The position numbers and the translations under genes were made by a program. From a virus, in IMG/VR virus record IMGVR_UViG_3300030328_002821, positions 1 through 35,550 of that record: 35,550 bases of DNA. One strand, given 5' to 3'. This document shows, piece after piece, positions 1 through 8,387 of the stretch (position 1 is its first letter; each line of letters begins with the position of its first letter). The notes under the pieces were generated by a model, which searched no databases, had not been told where the DNA came from, and saw only the letters and a program-made list of their open reading frames with translations.

Positions 1-581
1 TTTTCATTTAATTTTGTCATTCCACTTTTAAAACTCTCAAATATAGGGTGATTTTTTATTTCTCCATCATGTTTATATTTATCCTTCCATAAATCATATT
101 TGTTAGCCCATATTCCTACTGCTATTGGATAATCATGGGATTTTTTTCTTCCCTTTTTGTTTATAGCATCCCAGTAAGGAGAACATATTGTATCTACTAA
201 AAAAGTCCAACACAATTGTTGTTCAATGTCATAATGTTTATCCATGTGTCTGTCATCAATCATAAATATAATATATTTAACTTTTCTAGTTTTCATATCA
301 TTAATCCATTCAGACCAAAAAACTGTTTCTCCTCCTACATCTGCTGTTTTTACTGTATGTGCATCTCCATCCAATTTAACATATTTTCTACTCGCTCTTT
401 CTCGCCCAACAGTTCTGTTTTTTATTTCAGGCACTTCGCCTCTTGTTCTTAATTGATGGTGCAATGTAGTTTTTCCTACCTTTGTTGCTCCATACACCCC
501 AAAAGGAATTGAATGCATTCTGTTCCACATTTTTGCTACGCCCTCTGCTACTAATATAACAAAGCCCGCCATTACCGACAT
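1..581 (-). CDS. Arf/Ras-like small GTPase, 3' end cut off by the window
   Basis: The reading frame is open from an ATG at 581 to the window edge (193 residues visible, no stop). It has the small-GTPase motifs in order: P-loop GATKVGKTT (residues 31-39), a candidate G2 Thr57, G3 DVGGE (81-85) and G4 ANKYD (159-163). The DxGG form of G3 is typical of Arf/G-alpha-type proteins, but the usual catalytic Gln after GG is Glu here, so hydrolysis may be altered. Residues 3-18 are a hydrophobic helix that could anchor the protein in a membrane. The start is supported by GGTGAT seven bases upstream, and a stop lies just before it in frame. It follows two membrane-protein genes in the same operon. A viral membrane-associated GTPase is an inference; another P-loop GTPase (MglA-like) is the main alternative. 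Confidence 0.8.
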   Translation of the reverse strand, partial: MSVMAGFVILVAEGVAKMWNRMHSIPFGVYGATKVGKTTLHHQLRTRGEVPEIKNRTVGRERASRKYVKLDGDAHTVKTADVGGETVFWSEWINDMKTRKVKYIIFMIDDRHMDKHYDIEQQLCWTFLVDTICSPYWDAINKKGRKKSHDYPIAVGIWANKYDLWKDKYKHDGEIKNHPIFESFKSGMTKLNE

Positions 582-587
582 AACTAA

Positions 588-812
588 TCACCATAAATGA
601 TTCCACCAATTAACAAATCCAGTCCACAAACTATTATAGATATTTATTCCCCAAAAAGGTAAAGCATGACCTATTAAAAAACTAGCAATTGAAGCACATA
701 CACTCCAAATGAAAAATCTAGTTCTCAAGAACCATATATCAGCAGAGTGAGCACGTTGTAAATCGTATGCTAATGTGGATTCATCGAACCCCATTAATAA
801 TTCAGAAACCAT
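588..812 (-). CDS. Small hydrophobic membrane protein
   Basis: This 74-residue protein has a charged N-terminal 25 residues and then one or two hydrophobic segments (roughly residues 27-48 and 50-72) rich in Trp, Phe and Ile. The ATG at 812 is preferred over the upstream GTG at 821 because GAGTGAGG lies just before it. It begins a few bases after the stop of the preceding membrane protein. Its small size and membrane segments would fit a holin or a minor virion membrane protein, but no family is recognised. Confidence 0.6.
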   Translation of the reverse strand: MVSELLMGFDESTLAYDLQRAHSADIWFLRTRFFIWSVCASIASFLIGHALPFWGINIYNSLWTGFVNWWNHLW

Positions 813-817
813 ATACC

Positions 818-1237
818 TCACTCATTCATTGTTAAGAATGTTGGGCTTATTGTATTTTCAGCAGGTGGTTGGTATGGTTGACCAAATTGGGGCATGGGAT
901 TTTGAATAAAACCGTTACCATATTGTTGGTCATATTGTCGCATTGTATCTCTAACCCTTTTACGATTTTCTTCTTCTTTTTGTTTTCTAGCCCAATATGC
1001 ATCTATTTTCCGTTGTAATAATACATCCTCTATCCTATCAAATAGTGTCAAATCAAACACGGCTTTCAATATCATTATTCCACCTATGGTTAATATCCCA
1101 AACAATAGTGCATGGGTATAACCTGCATATGGAAACATAAATCCATATTGGGTATAAAAATAAATGTTAACGCCACTTACAGCACCAACAAATAATATAG
1201 TCATTACTAATCTTGTATCATCTTCTAAACTTGGCAT
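818..1237 (-). CDS. Membrane protein with charged coiled-coil and Pro/Gln-rich tail
   Basis: This 139-residue protein has two hydrophobic segments (about residues 9-31 and 40-62). A strongly charged helix rich in Arg, Lys and Glu follows (about 75-100), and then a Gln/Pro/Asn-rich tail. The start has a good GGTGAGAAAAGG leader. It sits between the virion structural genes and the GTPase gene, so a role in lysis, membrane interaction or virion anchoring is plausible. No known family is recognised. Confidence 0.6.
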   Translation of the reverse strand: MPSLEDDTRLVMTILFVGAVSGVNIYFYTQYGFMFPYAGYTHALLFGILTIGGIMILKAVFDLTLFDRIEDVLLQRKIDAYWARKQKEEENRKRVRDTMRQYDQQYGNGFIQNPMPQFGQPYQPPAENTISPTFLTMNE

Positions 1238-1254
1238 CCTTTTCTCACCTTTAT

Positions 1255-1554
1255 CTATGCGAAATTAACTGTGCAATTACCTGCTCCTGCATCAAATTCA
1301 ACATAGCATCCTTGTGCTAATATTGCCCCATGTAAATCTTGCTCTAATGCTTTGGCAGTACCACCTGCGTGCATATGAAGTCGCAATACTTCTTTTTTAC
1401 CTGAAATTGTACTATTAGCACTATCCCAAATTTTAATTGTGAATAAAGCATTAGTCGTAGAAGTCATATGAACACTAACTAATCTACATCTATCACTCGA
1501 TACTAATGTTGATGAGGATAATACCCCACTAGTGTTACAGCCTGAACCACTCAT
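1255..1554 (-). CDS. Small Ser/Thr/Gly-rich probable virion protein
   Basis: About 99 residues from the ATG at 1554; a TTG at 1578 would add eight. The ATG is preferred because GGGAATAGGC precedes it and the TTG has no ribosome site. The composition (Ser, Thr, Gly, Ala, alternating hydrophobics, few charges) suggests an all-beta fold, as in head-decoration or tail-associated proteins. It lies in the structural cluster close to the capsid gene. No family is recognised and the role is inferred from context only. Confidence 0.55.
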   Translation of the reverse strand: MSGSGCNTSGVLSSSTLVSSDRCRLVSVHMTSTTNALFTIKIWDSANSTISGKKEVLRLHMHAGGTAKALEQDLHGAILAQGCYVEFDAGAGNCTVNFA

Positions 1555-1590
1555 GCCTATTCCCAACCATTGAAACAAGGGGTTGCCTTA

Positions 1591-2016
1591 TCAATCTTCG
1601 GTTGATTCATTTAAATCGGAAGTAATAGTTTCTTCTACCTTTTCAACTGAATCTTTTTTAGCAGCCTTAACTAAATCTTCAAACTTTGTAGGTGCTTCTT
1701 TTGGTTTAGTTACTACTTTCTTTTTTGGTTTTGTTTTCTTTTTACTAGGAAATAAAGTTTCTGCTACATCTTCTGATGAACCATCTAAATTAAATTCTTT
1801 TTTAATTAATCTTAGTTCATTAGCCCCAAATTTAGAAATAGCCTCTTTATCACTACCTGTCAATTCAACTACTAGCCCTGCATCTCCTAGCATACCTACT
1901 GCAATATTAACAGGTACTACACAATTCTCATCATGACGTATTTGGTATACTGTACCACCTCTTCTAAGTAGAAGCGGGCCATCATGTTTTACTTTTTTTA
2001 ATCTTACATTACTCAT
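1591..2016 (-). CDS. Probable virion-associated protein with Lys-rich linker
   Basis: This 141-residue protein has two parts. Residues 1-80 look globular with a basic start (MSNVRLKKVK). A Lys/Pro-rich stretch (about 90-110) leads to an acidic helical tail. It is preceded by GGAGGAATAAAAA. The position downstream of the capsid and decoration-like genes suggests a head-completion or connector role (compare the small adaptor genes of tailed phages), but no motif supports a specific call. Confidence 0.55.
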   Translation of the reverse strand: MSNVRLKKVKHDGPLLLRRGGTVYQIRHDENCVVPVNIAVGMLGDAGLVVELTGSDKEAISKFGANELRLIKKEFNLDGSSEDVAETLFPSKKKTKPKKKVVTKPKEAPTKFEDLVKAAKKDSVEKVEETITSDLNESTED

Positions 2017-2043
2017 TTTTTATTCCTCCATTATAGTAATCTC

Positions 2044-2067
2044 ATTCCCCTCGATTAGAAGGGGAAT
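2044..2067. repeat. Inverted repeat between decoration-like gene and the next gene
   Basis: ATTCCCC (2044-2050) and GGGGAAT (2061-2067) form a perfect 7-bp stem with a 10-base loop. It lies in the 87-bp gap after the 2104-2457 gene. No T-run follows it on the minus strand, so it is more likely an RNA-processing or stability hairpin than a terminator. It could tune expression between the abundant capsid genes and the downstream genes. Confidence 0.45.
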
Positions 2068-2103
2068 AAGACTACGTTATTATAATGGTATTAATTTTTT
2101 AAT

Positions 2104-2457
2104 TTAAAGGTTACCCCATGCTCTTACTCGCACAGAGCCACCATTTGCGTCATTAGCCAAAGTAGCATTAGTACCATCTAGTGCTGTAAACATAAGAGCA
2201 AACGATGTTGAACTCTCATAAGCACCTGCTGCACTAATCTCTACTAAAGGCAATACTGCATTAGCGTTGTCGCATCCTGTAATAGATACACAATGAAGAG
2301 AAGAAAGGCCAAGAGCAGAAGCAGGTATTACTGAACCTGCCGCTACTATTGACGTTACATCTATCAAAGCATCTACAACATATTCATCACCAACAGCCTT
2401 TGGAAGTGTAACTCCCTTATGGTCTGCAAGCAAAGTAACTGTATATGCTAAAGCCAT
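2104..2457 (-). CDS. Probable head decoration/minor capsid protein
   Basis: This 117-residue protein is rich in Ala, Val, Ser and Thr with almost no Lys, a composition typical of small beta-rich capsid decoration proteins. It begins immediately after the capsid gene with a GGTGATTTGA ribosome site. A decoration or cement protein directly downstream of the major capsid gene is a common arrangement in HK97-type viruses. The role is inferred from position, size and composition. Confidence 0.55.
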   Translation of the reverse strand: MALAYTVTLLADHKGVTLPKAVGDEYVVDALIDVTSIVAAGSVIPASALGLSSLHCVSITGCDNANAVLPLVEISAAGAYESSTSFALMFTALDGTNATLANDANGGSVRVRAWGNL

Positions 2458-2466
2458 TCAAATCAC

Positions 2467-3843
2467 CTAAGCACTCTTAATGTTAGTAATCTTACCTTGA
2501 CCCTTGAAGAAAGAACAGCAAGTTTCACCCATTGTTCTGTACATTCCTTGGTTTCCAAGTTTACCGACACCGAATGGGTTTCCGTTAGTAATTCCATCCT
2601 CAAAGTATTGGGTTGGTTTCATAACAGATAGCCATAGATGGTCTGTATCTAGGAACAGCATATCACTTAATTCATTTGTTGAGTTACTACCAGTTGAAGG
2701 CATATCTTTTGCAGGGATTAGAGGGATGTCAAAGTATGTTGCTACTCTAAATCCAACTTCTTGACCCTTTGCACCTTTTACACCATTATGTGTAGGAACA
2801 ATCTCTTTCCTATCCATAAATCTCTCTTGGCTTTGTAGTAAGTCAGCAATGTGCTGAATAGTATCGTATCCTGTTAGAATACATTTTGGGTTTCCACCGT
2901 TTTGACGGATTCTTCTAATCATACTATTAATCATAGTTAGAGTTAGAACTCTAGCATCACCTGCTGCATATCCATCTCCAAAGTCAACCTCTGCATCCAA
3001 GAAAGAAGCAACACCTGTTGCTGCGTTACTACTAATAGTAACACTTCTTGTTGTACCAAACAGATTAACTACATCTGCAACAACTGCGGAGTTATCTCCA
3101 TTGTTTGCACCAGTAGTCAATAGGTTAGCGTTATACATAGCAGCGATTTCACCCGCAGAAGAAACAATCTTCATCAAAGAAGTGTAGTTTCTTTCAATGT
3201 TTGTTGCTGTACCGTCATCATATGACTCATATGGCATAACAAGCATTTTGCTTTGTGTTTCTGCATGATGCTTACCCATGTCCTCTCTAACGATTGCACG
3301 AATATCTCCGACACCATCATCAATAGCAGCCAATTCCATACCAAGTTCTGAGAACTCAAACAAATGAGCAACAGTCTTTGGACTTACATAGAGTTTAGCG
3401 TATTCAGGTGAAAGTGGTCTAAATCCATTTGCACCATCTAATGCAGCATTTTCTTCAACACCACCAATTTGGTCTACTCTAGGTGTAGATAAATCAGCAG
3501 TATTTGCAGCAACAGCAGTTGTTCCTGTTCCAAATGCAGAACCACTACCACCAGTAGGTCGGCTCTTTAGAACTCTCCATCCTGATGATGTGTAAGGTCT
3601 TTTTGCTAGAATTGAAAGAGGGTTAACCTCTTGATTCAACATTGACCATACTTTTTGTCCGTAAAGAACATTGTATAAATCTCCCAATCCACTTGCTGCA
3701 CTAAACGGGTTTGATGCAGCGTCATGGGGCGTTCCGAATCCACCAACAACACCAGAACTCTTCAATAGAGCATTTCCAGCAGGGCCAGTTAATCCATAGG
3801 TTGCGGCTTCTAAATCTTTTATTGTGTTTGTATATCCACTCAT
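2467..3843 (-). CDS. Major capsid protein, HK97-fold type
   Basis: The 458-residue product is the best candidate for the main shell protein. It lies directly downstream of the protease/scaffold gene and upstream of decoration-like genes, the standard HK97 head order. It has a strong AGGAGTGATATAAA ribosome site. The N-terminal ~45 residues are Gly/Ala-rich. The body has features common in HK97-type coats: a Gly-rich loop near residues 95-105 and long Ala/Gly/Val-rich stretches, then a segment with 'SVMKPTQYFEDG' near residue 410, like the C-terminal portions of many coat proteins. There is no N-terminal scaffolding delta domain, which fits the presence of a separate scaffold. The fold is inferred, not shown by a signature motif. 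Confidence 0.8.
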   Translation of the reverse strand: MSGYTNTIKDLEAATYGLTGPAGNALLKSSGVVGGFGTPHDAASNPFSAASGLGDLYNVLYGQKVWSMLNQEVNPLSILAKRPYTSSGWRVLKSRPTGGSGSAFGTGTTAVAANTADLSTPRVDQIGGVEENAALDGANGFRPLSPEYAKLYVSPKTVAHLFEFSELGMELAAIDDGVGDIRAIVREDMGKHHAETQSKMLVMPYESYDDGTATNIERNYTSLMKIVSSAGEIAAMYNANLLTTGANNGDNSAVVADVVNLFGTTRSVTISSNAATGVASFLDAEVDFGDGYAAGDARVLTLTMINSMIRRIRQNGGNPKCILTGYDTIQHIADLLQSQERFMDRKEIVPTHNGVKGAKGQEVGFRVATYFDIPLIPAKDMPSTGSNSTNELSDMLFLDTDHLWLSVMKPTQYFEDGITNGNPFGVGKLGNQGMYRTMGETCCSFFKGQGKITNIKSA

Positions 3844-3855
3844 TTTATATCACTC

Positions 3856-4506
3856 CTAAAACTTCCTCGCAAGATTGTGAATATCTCCCCAACTCATAGA
3901 AGATAATTCTTCTGATGATGTAGGGAAACCTTCAGGTAATCCAAACGAAACTTCTTTTGCTTTTGCTATTTCATTATCTTTTGCAGATAAAGATTTGCGT
4001 AGTTCAGCGAACTCTTCTTTTAGAGCCGCTACTTCTGTACGAGCATCATATTCTGCCTTTTCAGCAGCAGACTTTCTTACATTTTGTTCTGCAATGAACC
4101 TTGATTCAAATTGTTTTGATAGGTTTTCATATGCAATCTTTTCTAATTGTTCAGCCTTAAACTGTTCATATGCCTTCTCAACATTTTGTGCAGATAAATC
4201 TAATGATTTAAACTCACTAGCATCCCATTCTTTAGATACTTTTAGAGGTGCAGGAGTTGCAGTTGGGTTTCCATTAACTACTACTTCTTCACCTGCTTCT
4301 ATATCAGTTTGGTCTTGGTCGTCTAATGCTTTTGCTTCATCATCCATCTCTAAGTTTTCCATTTCATCAGTTTCAGGGGTCATGTCAGCGTACTCCATGC
4401 TCTCTTCCATCGATGCATCCATCGTTTCTTCTTCCTTGTTAAGAGAATTAACTTGTTTCATCAAGTCATTTAACTCTTCAAGGGCTTTTTCCAACTTTTC
4501 AGTCAT
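3856..4506 (-). CDS. Nested scaffold protein from an internal in-frame start
   Basis: Inside the protease gene an in-frame ATG at 4506 (Met180 of the long product) is preceded by GGTGA with a 7-base spacer, a better ribosome site than that of the full-length protein. It falls exactly at the junction between the protease and the coiled-coil region. The product would be a 216-residue acidic scaffold starting MTEKLEKALEELNDLMKQ, made in excess over the protease-scaffold fusion. Phage lambda uses the same logic (C and Nu3). The W-motif stays at its C-terminus, so the free scaffold would carry it in many copies. Confidence 0.7.
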   Translation of the reverse strand: MTEKLEKALEELNDLMKQVNSLNKEEETMDASMEESMEYADMTPETDEMENLEMDDEAKALDDQDQTDIEAGEEVVVNGNPTATPAPLKVSKEWDASEFKSLDLSAQNVEKAYEQFKAEQLEKIAYENLSKQFESRFIAEQNVRKSAAEKAEYDARTEVAALKEEFAELRKSLSAKDNEIAKAKEVSFGLPEGFPTSSEELSSMSWGDIHNLARKF

Positions 4507-5043
4507 ATTTTTTTCACCTTTTTCTTCCTTTAATATATCAAATTTTGCTTCGGGGTTAATTCCCTTTTCGCAAATTGTGACTTCGTGTAATTCAAGACCA
4601 TCTATTTCATTATAATCACCTAAATCATCTGATTTACGGCTTCTTTTAGAAATAGCCTGACCTCCTATGCTAAAAGAACGTAATGTTCCCTTTCTAATAT
4701 TTCTAGATATTTCTTTTGCTTTTTCAATATCATCTCTTAATTTAATAACAACATAAAAACCTACATCATCAACATGGGTTTTATGGACTGTACCATTTTT
4801 ATCTCTATAACTATCAATAACTTCTCCAACTTGAACATTAGAATGATTTGACATTACATTTCTAAACTTCTTATTACCCATAAATCCTTCAACTGCACTT
4901 TCTAGTGCTTTTATAGTAATCAAATCATTTTGTTTATCTACCATTTCAATGGAAGCATATCCACCAATAATCAAGTCATCAGACTTTAAGATACTAAAAT
5001 CTCTAACATCATGGTTAACAAGACGCATTGGAGCAGACAGCAT
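3856..5043 (-). CDS. Prohead protease fused to scaffold domain
   Basis: The 395-residue protein has an N-terminal capsid-maturation protease of the HK97/S78 type (about residues 1-175). The candidate catalytic residues are His67 (in MSNHSN), Ser125 (in RSFSIGG) and an acidic residue near Glu154 (in LHEVTICEKGINPEA). Residues 180-395 are a highly acidic, helical, coiled-coil-rich scaffold. It ends in SSMSWGDIHNLARKF, the C-terminal form of the W-motif found on many late proteins here. The ribosome site of the full-length start is weak. A second internal start produces the scaffold alone (separate entry). The gene lies immediately before the capsid gene. Confidence 0.85.
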   Translation of the reverse strand: MLSAPMRLVNHDVRDFSILKSDDLIIGGYASIEMVDKQNDLITIKALESAVEGFMGNKKFRNVMSNHSNVQVGEVIDSYRDKNGTVHKTHVDDVGFYVVIKLRDDIEKAKEISRNIRKGTLRSFSIGGQAISKRSRKSDDLGDYNEIDGLELHEVTICEKGINPEAKFDILKEEKGEKNMTEKLEKALEELNDLMKQVNSLNKEEETMDASMEESMEYADMTPETDEMENLEMDDEAKALDDQDQTDIEAGEEVVVNGNPTATPAPLKVSKEWDASEFKSLDLSAQNVEKAYEQFKAEQLEKIAYENLSKQFESRFIAEQNVRKSAAEKAEYDARTEVAALKEEFAELRKSLSAKDNEIAKAKEVSFGLPEGFPTSSEELSSMSWGDIHNLARKF

Positions 5044-5074
5044 TGATGATAGTTTTTTTCAACGACTATATTAA

Positions 5075-7624
5075 CTAAGCGGTTTCAGATTCAGGTAAGT
5101 CTAATTTATTATACCTGTCAAGTGTAATATCCCATACTCCCGCATCTTCTTTTGAATCTAACATACGTTGTTTTTTACCAGTCCAAGTAACCCAAGTCTT
5201 TTTACCATCTAAAGGTACAACTCTAACGTGTAATCTAGTATCAAACTTATCGCCTTCTAGTTTATATTCATGGTAACCATCCTTTTGAACTCCTAATATT
5301 AATTTACCACTATCTATTGTTTTACCTTCTTTAACACCCGAAGTAATTATTTTAGCAGGAAACTTACCTGATTTACCAAATAGGTTATAAACATCAGAAG
5401 TTGTTTCTATATCAAATAACCATGCCATAGTTTTTTCTCCTGCTTCAATAATAAAATCTAAATTATTATCCTCCCTTCTTTGTATAGTAAAACTACCTTC
5501 TTTAGGATTCTTCTTAGGTTGTTTTTCAATCATTTCATCATTAGCAGTAAATGTATCTTCTGTTTTATTATAAATTATATCTTCTTGAATTATTAACCAT
5601 TTCTTTAATTTTTTAATATCACTATTAAATACTGCACTTTCAAATTTTTCCATATGGTGTTCTTTAATATATTCTAATATTTTTTCAAAACTAACTGGGT
5701 CATCTAGGTCTATTAATTTATTTTTTATATCTACTCTTAATTCTGAACGCATACTTTTTATGGCTGACTTTAAATCTTCTTTCCAAACATCTATATCATA
5801 TAGTGCTTTTTTCTCCATTAAATTATCCCCACTAAAGCCCATAATAGTAAAACCATCTAAGTTAGTTTTCAATATTATTTCTGCTTCCCCATGTATTTCA
5901 TCAGTAATATACATTTTCTTTACGCCTTTTAATTTATACTTAAATGGTTTATCTAAATCTTCCCAAATAGATTTTTTTGTTTTATCTGATAATAGTTCTA
6001 ATGTTGATAATTTATCAGATTGAGTTACTTCCGGTATCTCTATGACTTTAGCAGAATATACACTAAACCCTTCTTTGGTTTTCTTTACTTCGTCAACCTT
6101 TACTCTCACAATTTCACCAACTTCAACAGACTGTTTAGTATTCAATGCTTTACCAATAGGCAAATATTTTTTATCTTCTAATTCTTTGGTATTATATTTT
6201 CTTGCATCCTCTGCTGATAAAGGTCCAATACCAATAGTATAAGAATACAAATCACTTTTAGTCTTTTTAGAATCTAATATTATAACATCTAAATCAACAA
6301 ACTTTTTCCACTTAACCCATTTAGGGTTTTTTCTGCTACCTAATTGATATGTTGATTCGATGTCTTTTATCACAACACCCTCAGACGCAGGTAATTGCAT
6401 AATAGTTTCAGAATACTCGCCTACCTCTTTAATAGAATCTGCTATTCTAGTATCTTTCTTAGATGGGAATGCTAAATCTTCGGAAGAATGTTGGGAATAT
6501 TGATACATTAAAATATTAATTCTTTCTCTCAATGGTTCATCCATTAAATCTCTTTCTTCATGCCTCATTATATCAAATACATGAAGTCTCAATTTTAACC
6601 CATCTATTTCTTTCTTAAATATATAATTAATTACAGATGCCCTGTGCAAAGGTTCTTCACCTCTGAATAACATTAATTCTCCATCTAATATACAATCACC
6701 AAAGTGTTTTTTACTCAACTGCTCAACTTGGTCAGGACATTTATCAGTAATTTCTTTTTGATTATAGGAAAATATTTTTACTTTGCCATCTATTTTATGT
6801 AATTGAACTCGCATACCATCATATTTTTCTTGAACAACATATTCTCCACTAAACCCTTTTAGTTGTTCCATATCATTTAATTCAAATATTCGATACATTG
6901 GTTTGTTAGGTACTATAAAATTAATATCTGATTTTTCTTCTTCTGATTTTTCTTCTGATTTTTTGATATTAATATCAACTAATTTATTCCATTGTACTGA
7001 TGTATATTCTTCTAAAAACACCTTTTTTAATAAAGATAACATACTCTTAAATCTTGTTTTAATTCTCTTGGTATCTTTACCATCACCATAATGTTCTGTA
7101 ATGTATAAAGGAATATCTTTACTCTCTAAATCTAATCCCATAGCACCCTGAGTAATTTCATCGGGAGATAGATTATGTTTTTCCCAAGCAGATGAAGGCA
7201 ATGGGATATTATGAGACCTTAATGCATAATGAATAAATGCAACAAAAACACTATCATTAGATAGGAATGTCTCTATTACATTATCTCCTAACTGTTCAGA
7301 AAATGGGTCACTTATTTCTTTAGATTCAAATCTTAAACTTTTAACAGCATCATATAATTTTCTTGCTTGTATAGATGTAGGGTCTTCTGCACTCTCATCA
7401 AATACAATATCTTCATCTAAATATTTTTTTAATAGTCCTGTAAAAGTATCTAAAGAATCAAATTGAGTTCGTATAGATTTTACAGTTTTTTTCCATCTCT
7501 TACCATATTCTTTAGGGTCTTCTAAAGCAGATAAATAAGAATAACGTGTGCGTTCAAAAAAATCTAAAACACGCTTTGTTAACACGTCTTTTTTCTTTTC
7601 AAATACTACACCTGAAATTGACAT
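5075..7624 (-). CDS. ATP-dependent DNA ligase with long C-terminal extension
   Basis: This 849-residue ligase has an N-terminal helical DNA-binding-like region (about 1-235). The nucleotidyltransferase core follows with motif I EKYDGMR (AMP-accepting Lys267), motif III DGE (314-316), motif IIIa FD (350-351), motif IV EGVVIK (415-420) and motif V WVKWKK (436-441). An OB-fold region spans about 445-540. Residues 540-849 go well beyond the usual ~550-600 residues of archaeal ligases. Part of this tail (about 740-770) weakly resembles the LigD 3'-phosphoesterase domain, but its catalytic His residues are not visible. The start has GAGTGG upstream. Its place between head genes and the small W-motif genes is unusual; it could act on packaged or incoming DNA. 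Confidence 0.93.
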   Translation of the reverse strand: MSISGVVFEKKKDVLTKRVLDFFERTRYSYLSALEDPKEYGKRWKKTVKSIRTQFDSLDTFTGLLKKYLDEDIVFDESAEDPTSIQARKLYDAVKSLRFESKEISDPFSEQLGDNVIETFLSNDSVFVAFIHYALRSHNIPLPSSAWEKHNLSPDEITQGAMGLDLESKDIPLYITEHYGDGKDTKRIKTRFKSMLSLLKKVFLEEYTSVQWNKLVDINIKKSEEKSEEEKSDINFIVPNKPMYRIFELNDMEQLKGFSGEYVVQEKYDGMRVQLHKIDGKVKIFSYNQKEITDKCPDQVEQLSKKHFGDCILDGELMLFRGEEPLHRASVINYIFKKEIDGLKLRLHVFDIMRHEERDLMDEPLRERINILMYQYSQHSSEDLAFPSKKDTRIADSIKEVGEYSETIMQLPASEGVVIKDIESTYQLGSRKNPKWVKWKKFVDLDVIILDSKKTKSDLYSYTIGIGPLSAEDARKYNTKELEDKKYLPIGKALNTKQSVEVGEIVRVKVDEVKKTKEGFSVYSAKVIEIPEVTQSDKLSTLELLSDKTKKSIWEDLDKPFKYKLKGVKKMYITDEIHGEAEIILKTNLDGFTIMGFSGDNLMEKKALYDIDVWKEDLKSAIKSMRSELRVDIKNKLIDLDDPVSFEKILEYIKEHHMEKFESAVFNSDIKKLKKWLIIQEDIIYNKTEDTFTANDEMIEKQPKKNPKEGSFTIQRREDNNLDFIIEAGEKTMAWLFDIETTSDVYNLFGKSGKFPAKIITSGVKEGKTIDSGKLILGVQKDGYHEYKLEGDKFDTRLHVRVVPLDGKKTWVTWTGKKQRMLDSKEDAGVWDITLDRYNKLDLPESETA

Positions 7625-7633
7625 TTAACCACT

Positions 7634-8383
7634 CTATTCGTGCAGACTAAATCCATATTTTCTTTCCATTTTAGCACGACCACCATGTTCAGCATCCATT
7701 TCAGTTTCTCCCTTTAGACCTAATCTTTCTACAAGGTTCATTAATTGGGTATGTTCTTTTAGATATTGTTTTTTATCTTCTTCTTTCATAGGACTGTTTT
7801 TCCATCTTTCTAGTGCCTCTCCGAATTGGATTCTAATATCATCCATCTTAGATTTTGTTATATTATCCATTTCTAAATTCTTAACCAAATCTAATCCTTG
7901 TGCTGCTTTTAATAATCTCTTTAGCATAATTGCTTTACCCAAAGAATCGTGTAAATCACCAATCTGTTGAGTCAATCTTTGTTCGTCTTCTAATAGTTTT
8001 TTCTGCCTTCTACCTTGTGTTGCATCAAATCCCATAGAATTTTTATCTGAACCTGTTATTTCTAATTCTTCTAGTTTAGTATTAACATCGTCTAAATCTC
8101 TTTGTAATTCTCTAATTCTCCTTTGTTTATCCCTGTCTCTTTCATCAGATAAATAATCTTTCATTACTGATTTACCAACATAACCATATCCTTCATCACC
8201 TGTTGGATTTGCTATTTTTTCTTCTTTAGGATTTTTAGGGGGGCTTTTCAACTTAACTTCTTCACCCATAACATCTTGGTCATTAGCAACAGTAGTTCCA
8301 TCACTAAATTCTGCCAAAACTTCTTTTGCTTTCAATATTGCTAGTTCAATCATTTTTTCTTCTTTTGTTACTCTTTCCGGCAT
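7634..8383 (-). CDS. Coiled-coil protein of unknown function
   Basis: The 249-residue protein is hydrophilic and helical. Residues about 85-140 form a likely coiled coil (RDKQRRIRELQRDLDDVN region), and further helices run to the C-terminus. A short Pro/Lys-rich linker lies at about 45-60. The start has GAGGGGTGAAAAA. It begins five bases after the upstream gene and ends just before the ligase. Scaffold-like or internal virion roles fit the context. It lacks the W-motif. Confidence 0.6.
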   Translation of the reverse strand: MPERVTKEEKMIELAILKAKEVLAEFSDGTTVANDQDVMGEEVKLKSPPKNPKEEKIANPTGDEGYGYVGKSVMKDYLSDERDRDKQRRIRELQRDLDDVNTKLEELEITGSDKNSMGFDATQGRRQKKLLEDEQRLTQQIGDLHDSLGKAIMLKRLLKAAQGLDLVKNLEMDNITKSKMDDIRIQFGEALERWKNSPMKEEDKKQYLKEHTQLMNLVERLGLKGETEMDAEHGGRAKMERKYGFSLHE

Positions 8384-8387
8384 TTTT

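Noticed and set aside
427-609. Minus-strand 60-residue frame overlapping the GTPase gene start
   Set aside because: It is out of frame with the GTPase motifs, which lie in the frame starting at 581.
3995-4615. A 206-residue plus-strand open frame inside the protease/scaffold gene
   Set aside because: It is antisense to a gene with clear motifs and is very Ser-rich, a typical shadow of an acidic gene.
5650-5657. CCATATGG core inside the ligase gene
   Set aside because: It lies in coding DNA, lacks the flanking A/T of the intergenic sites and has no nearby promoter context.
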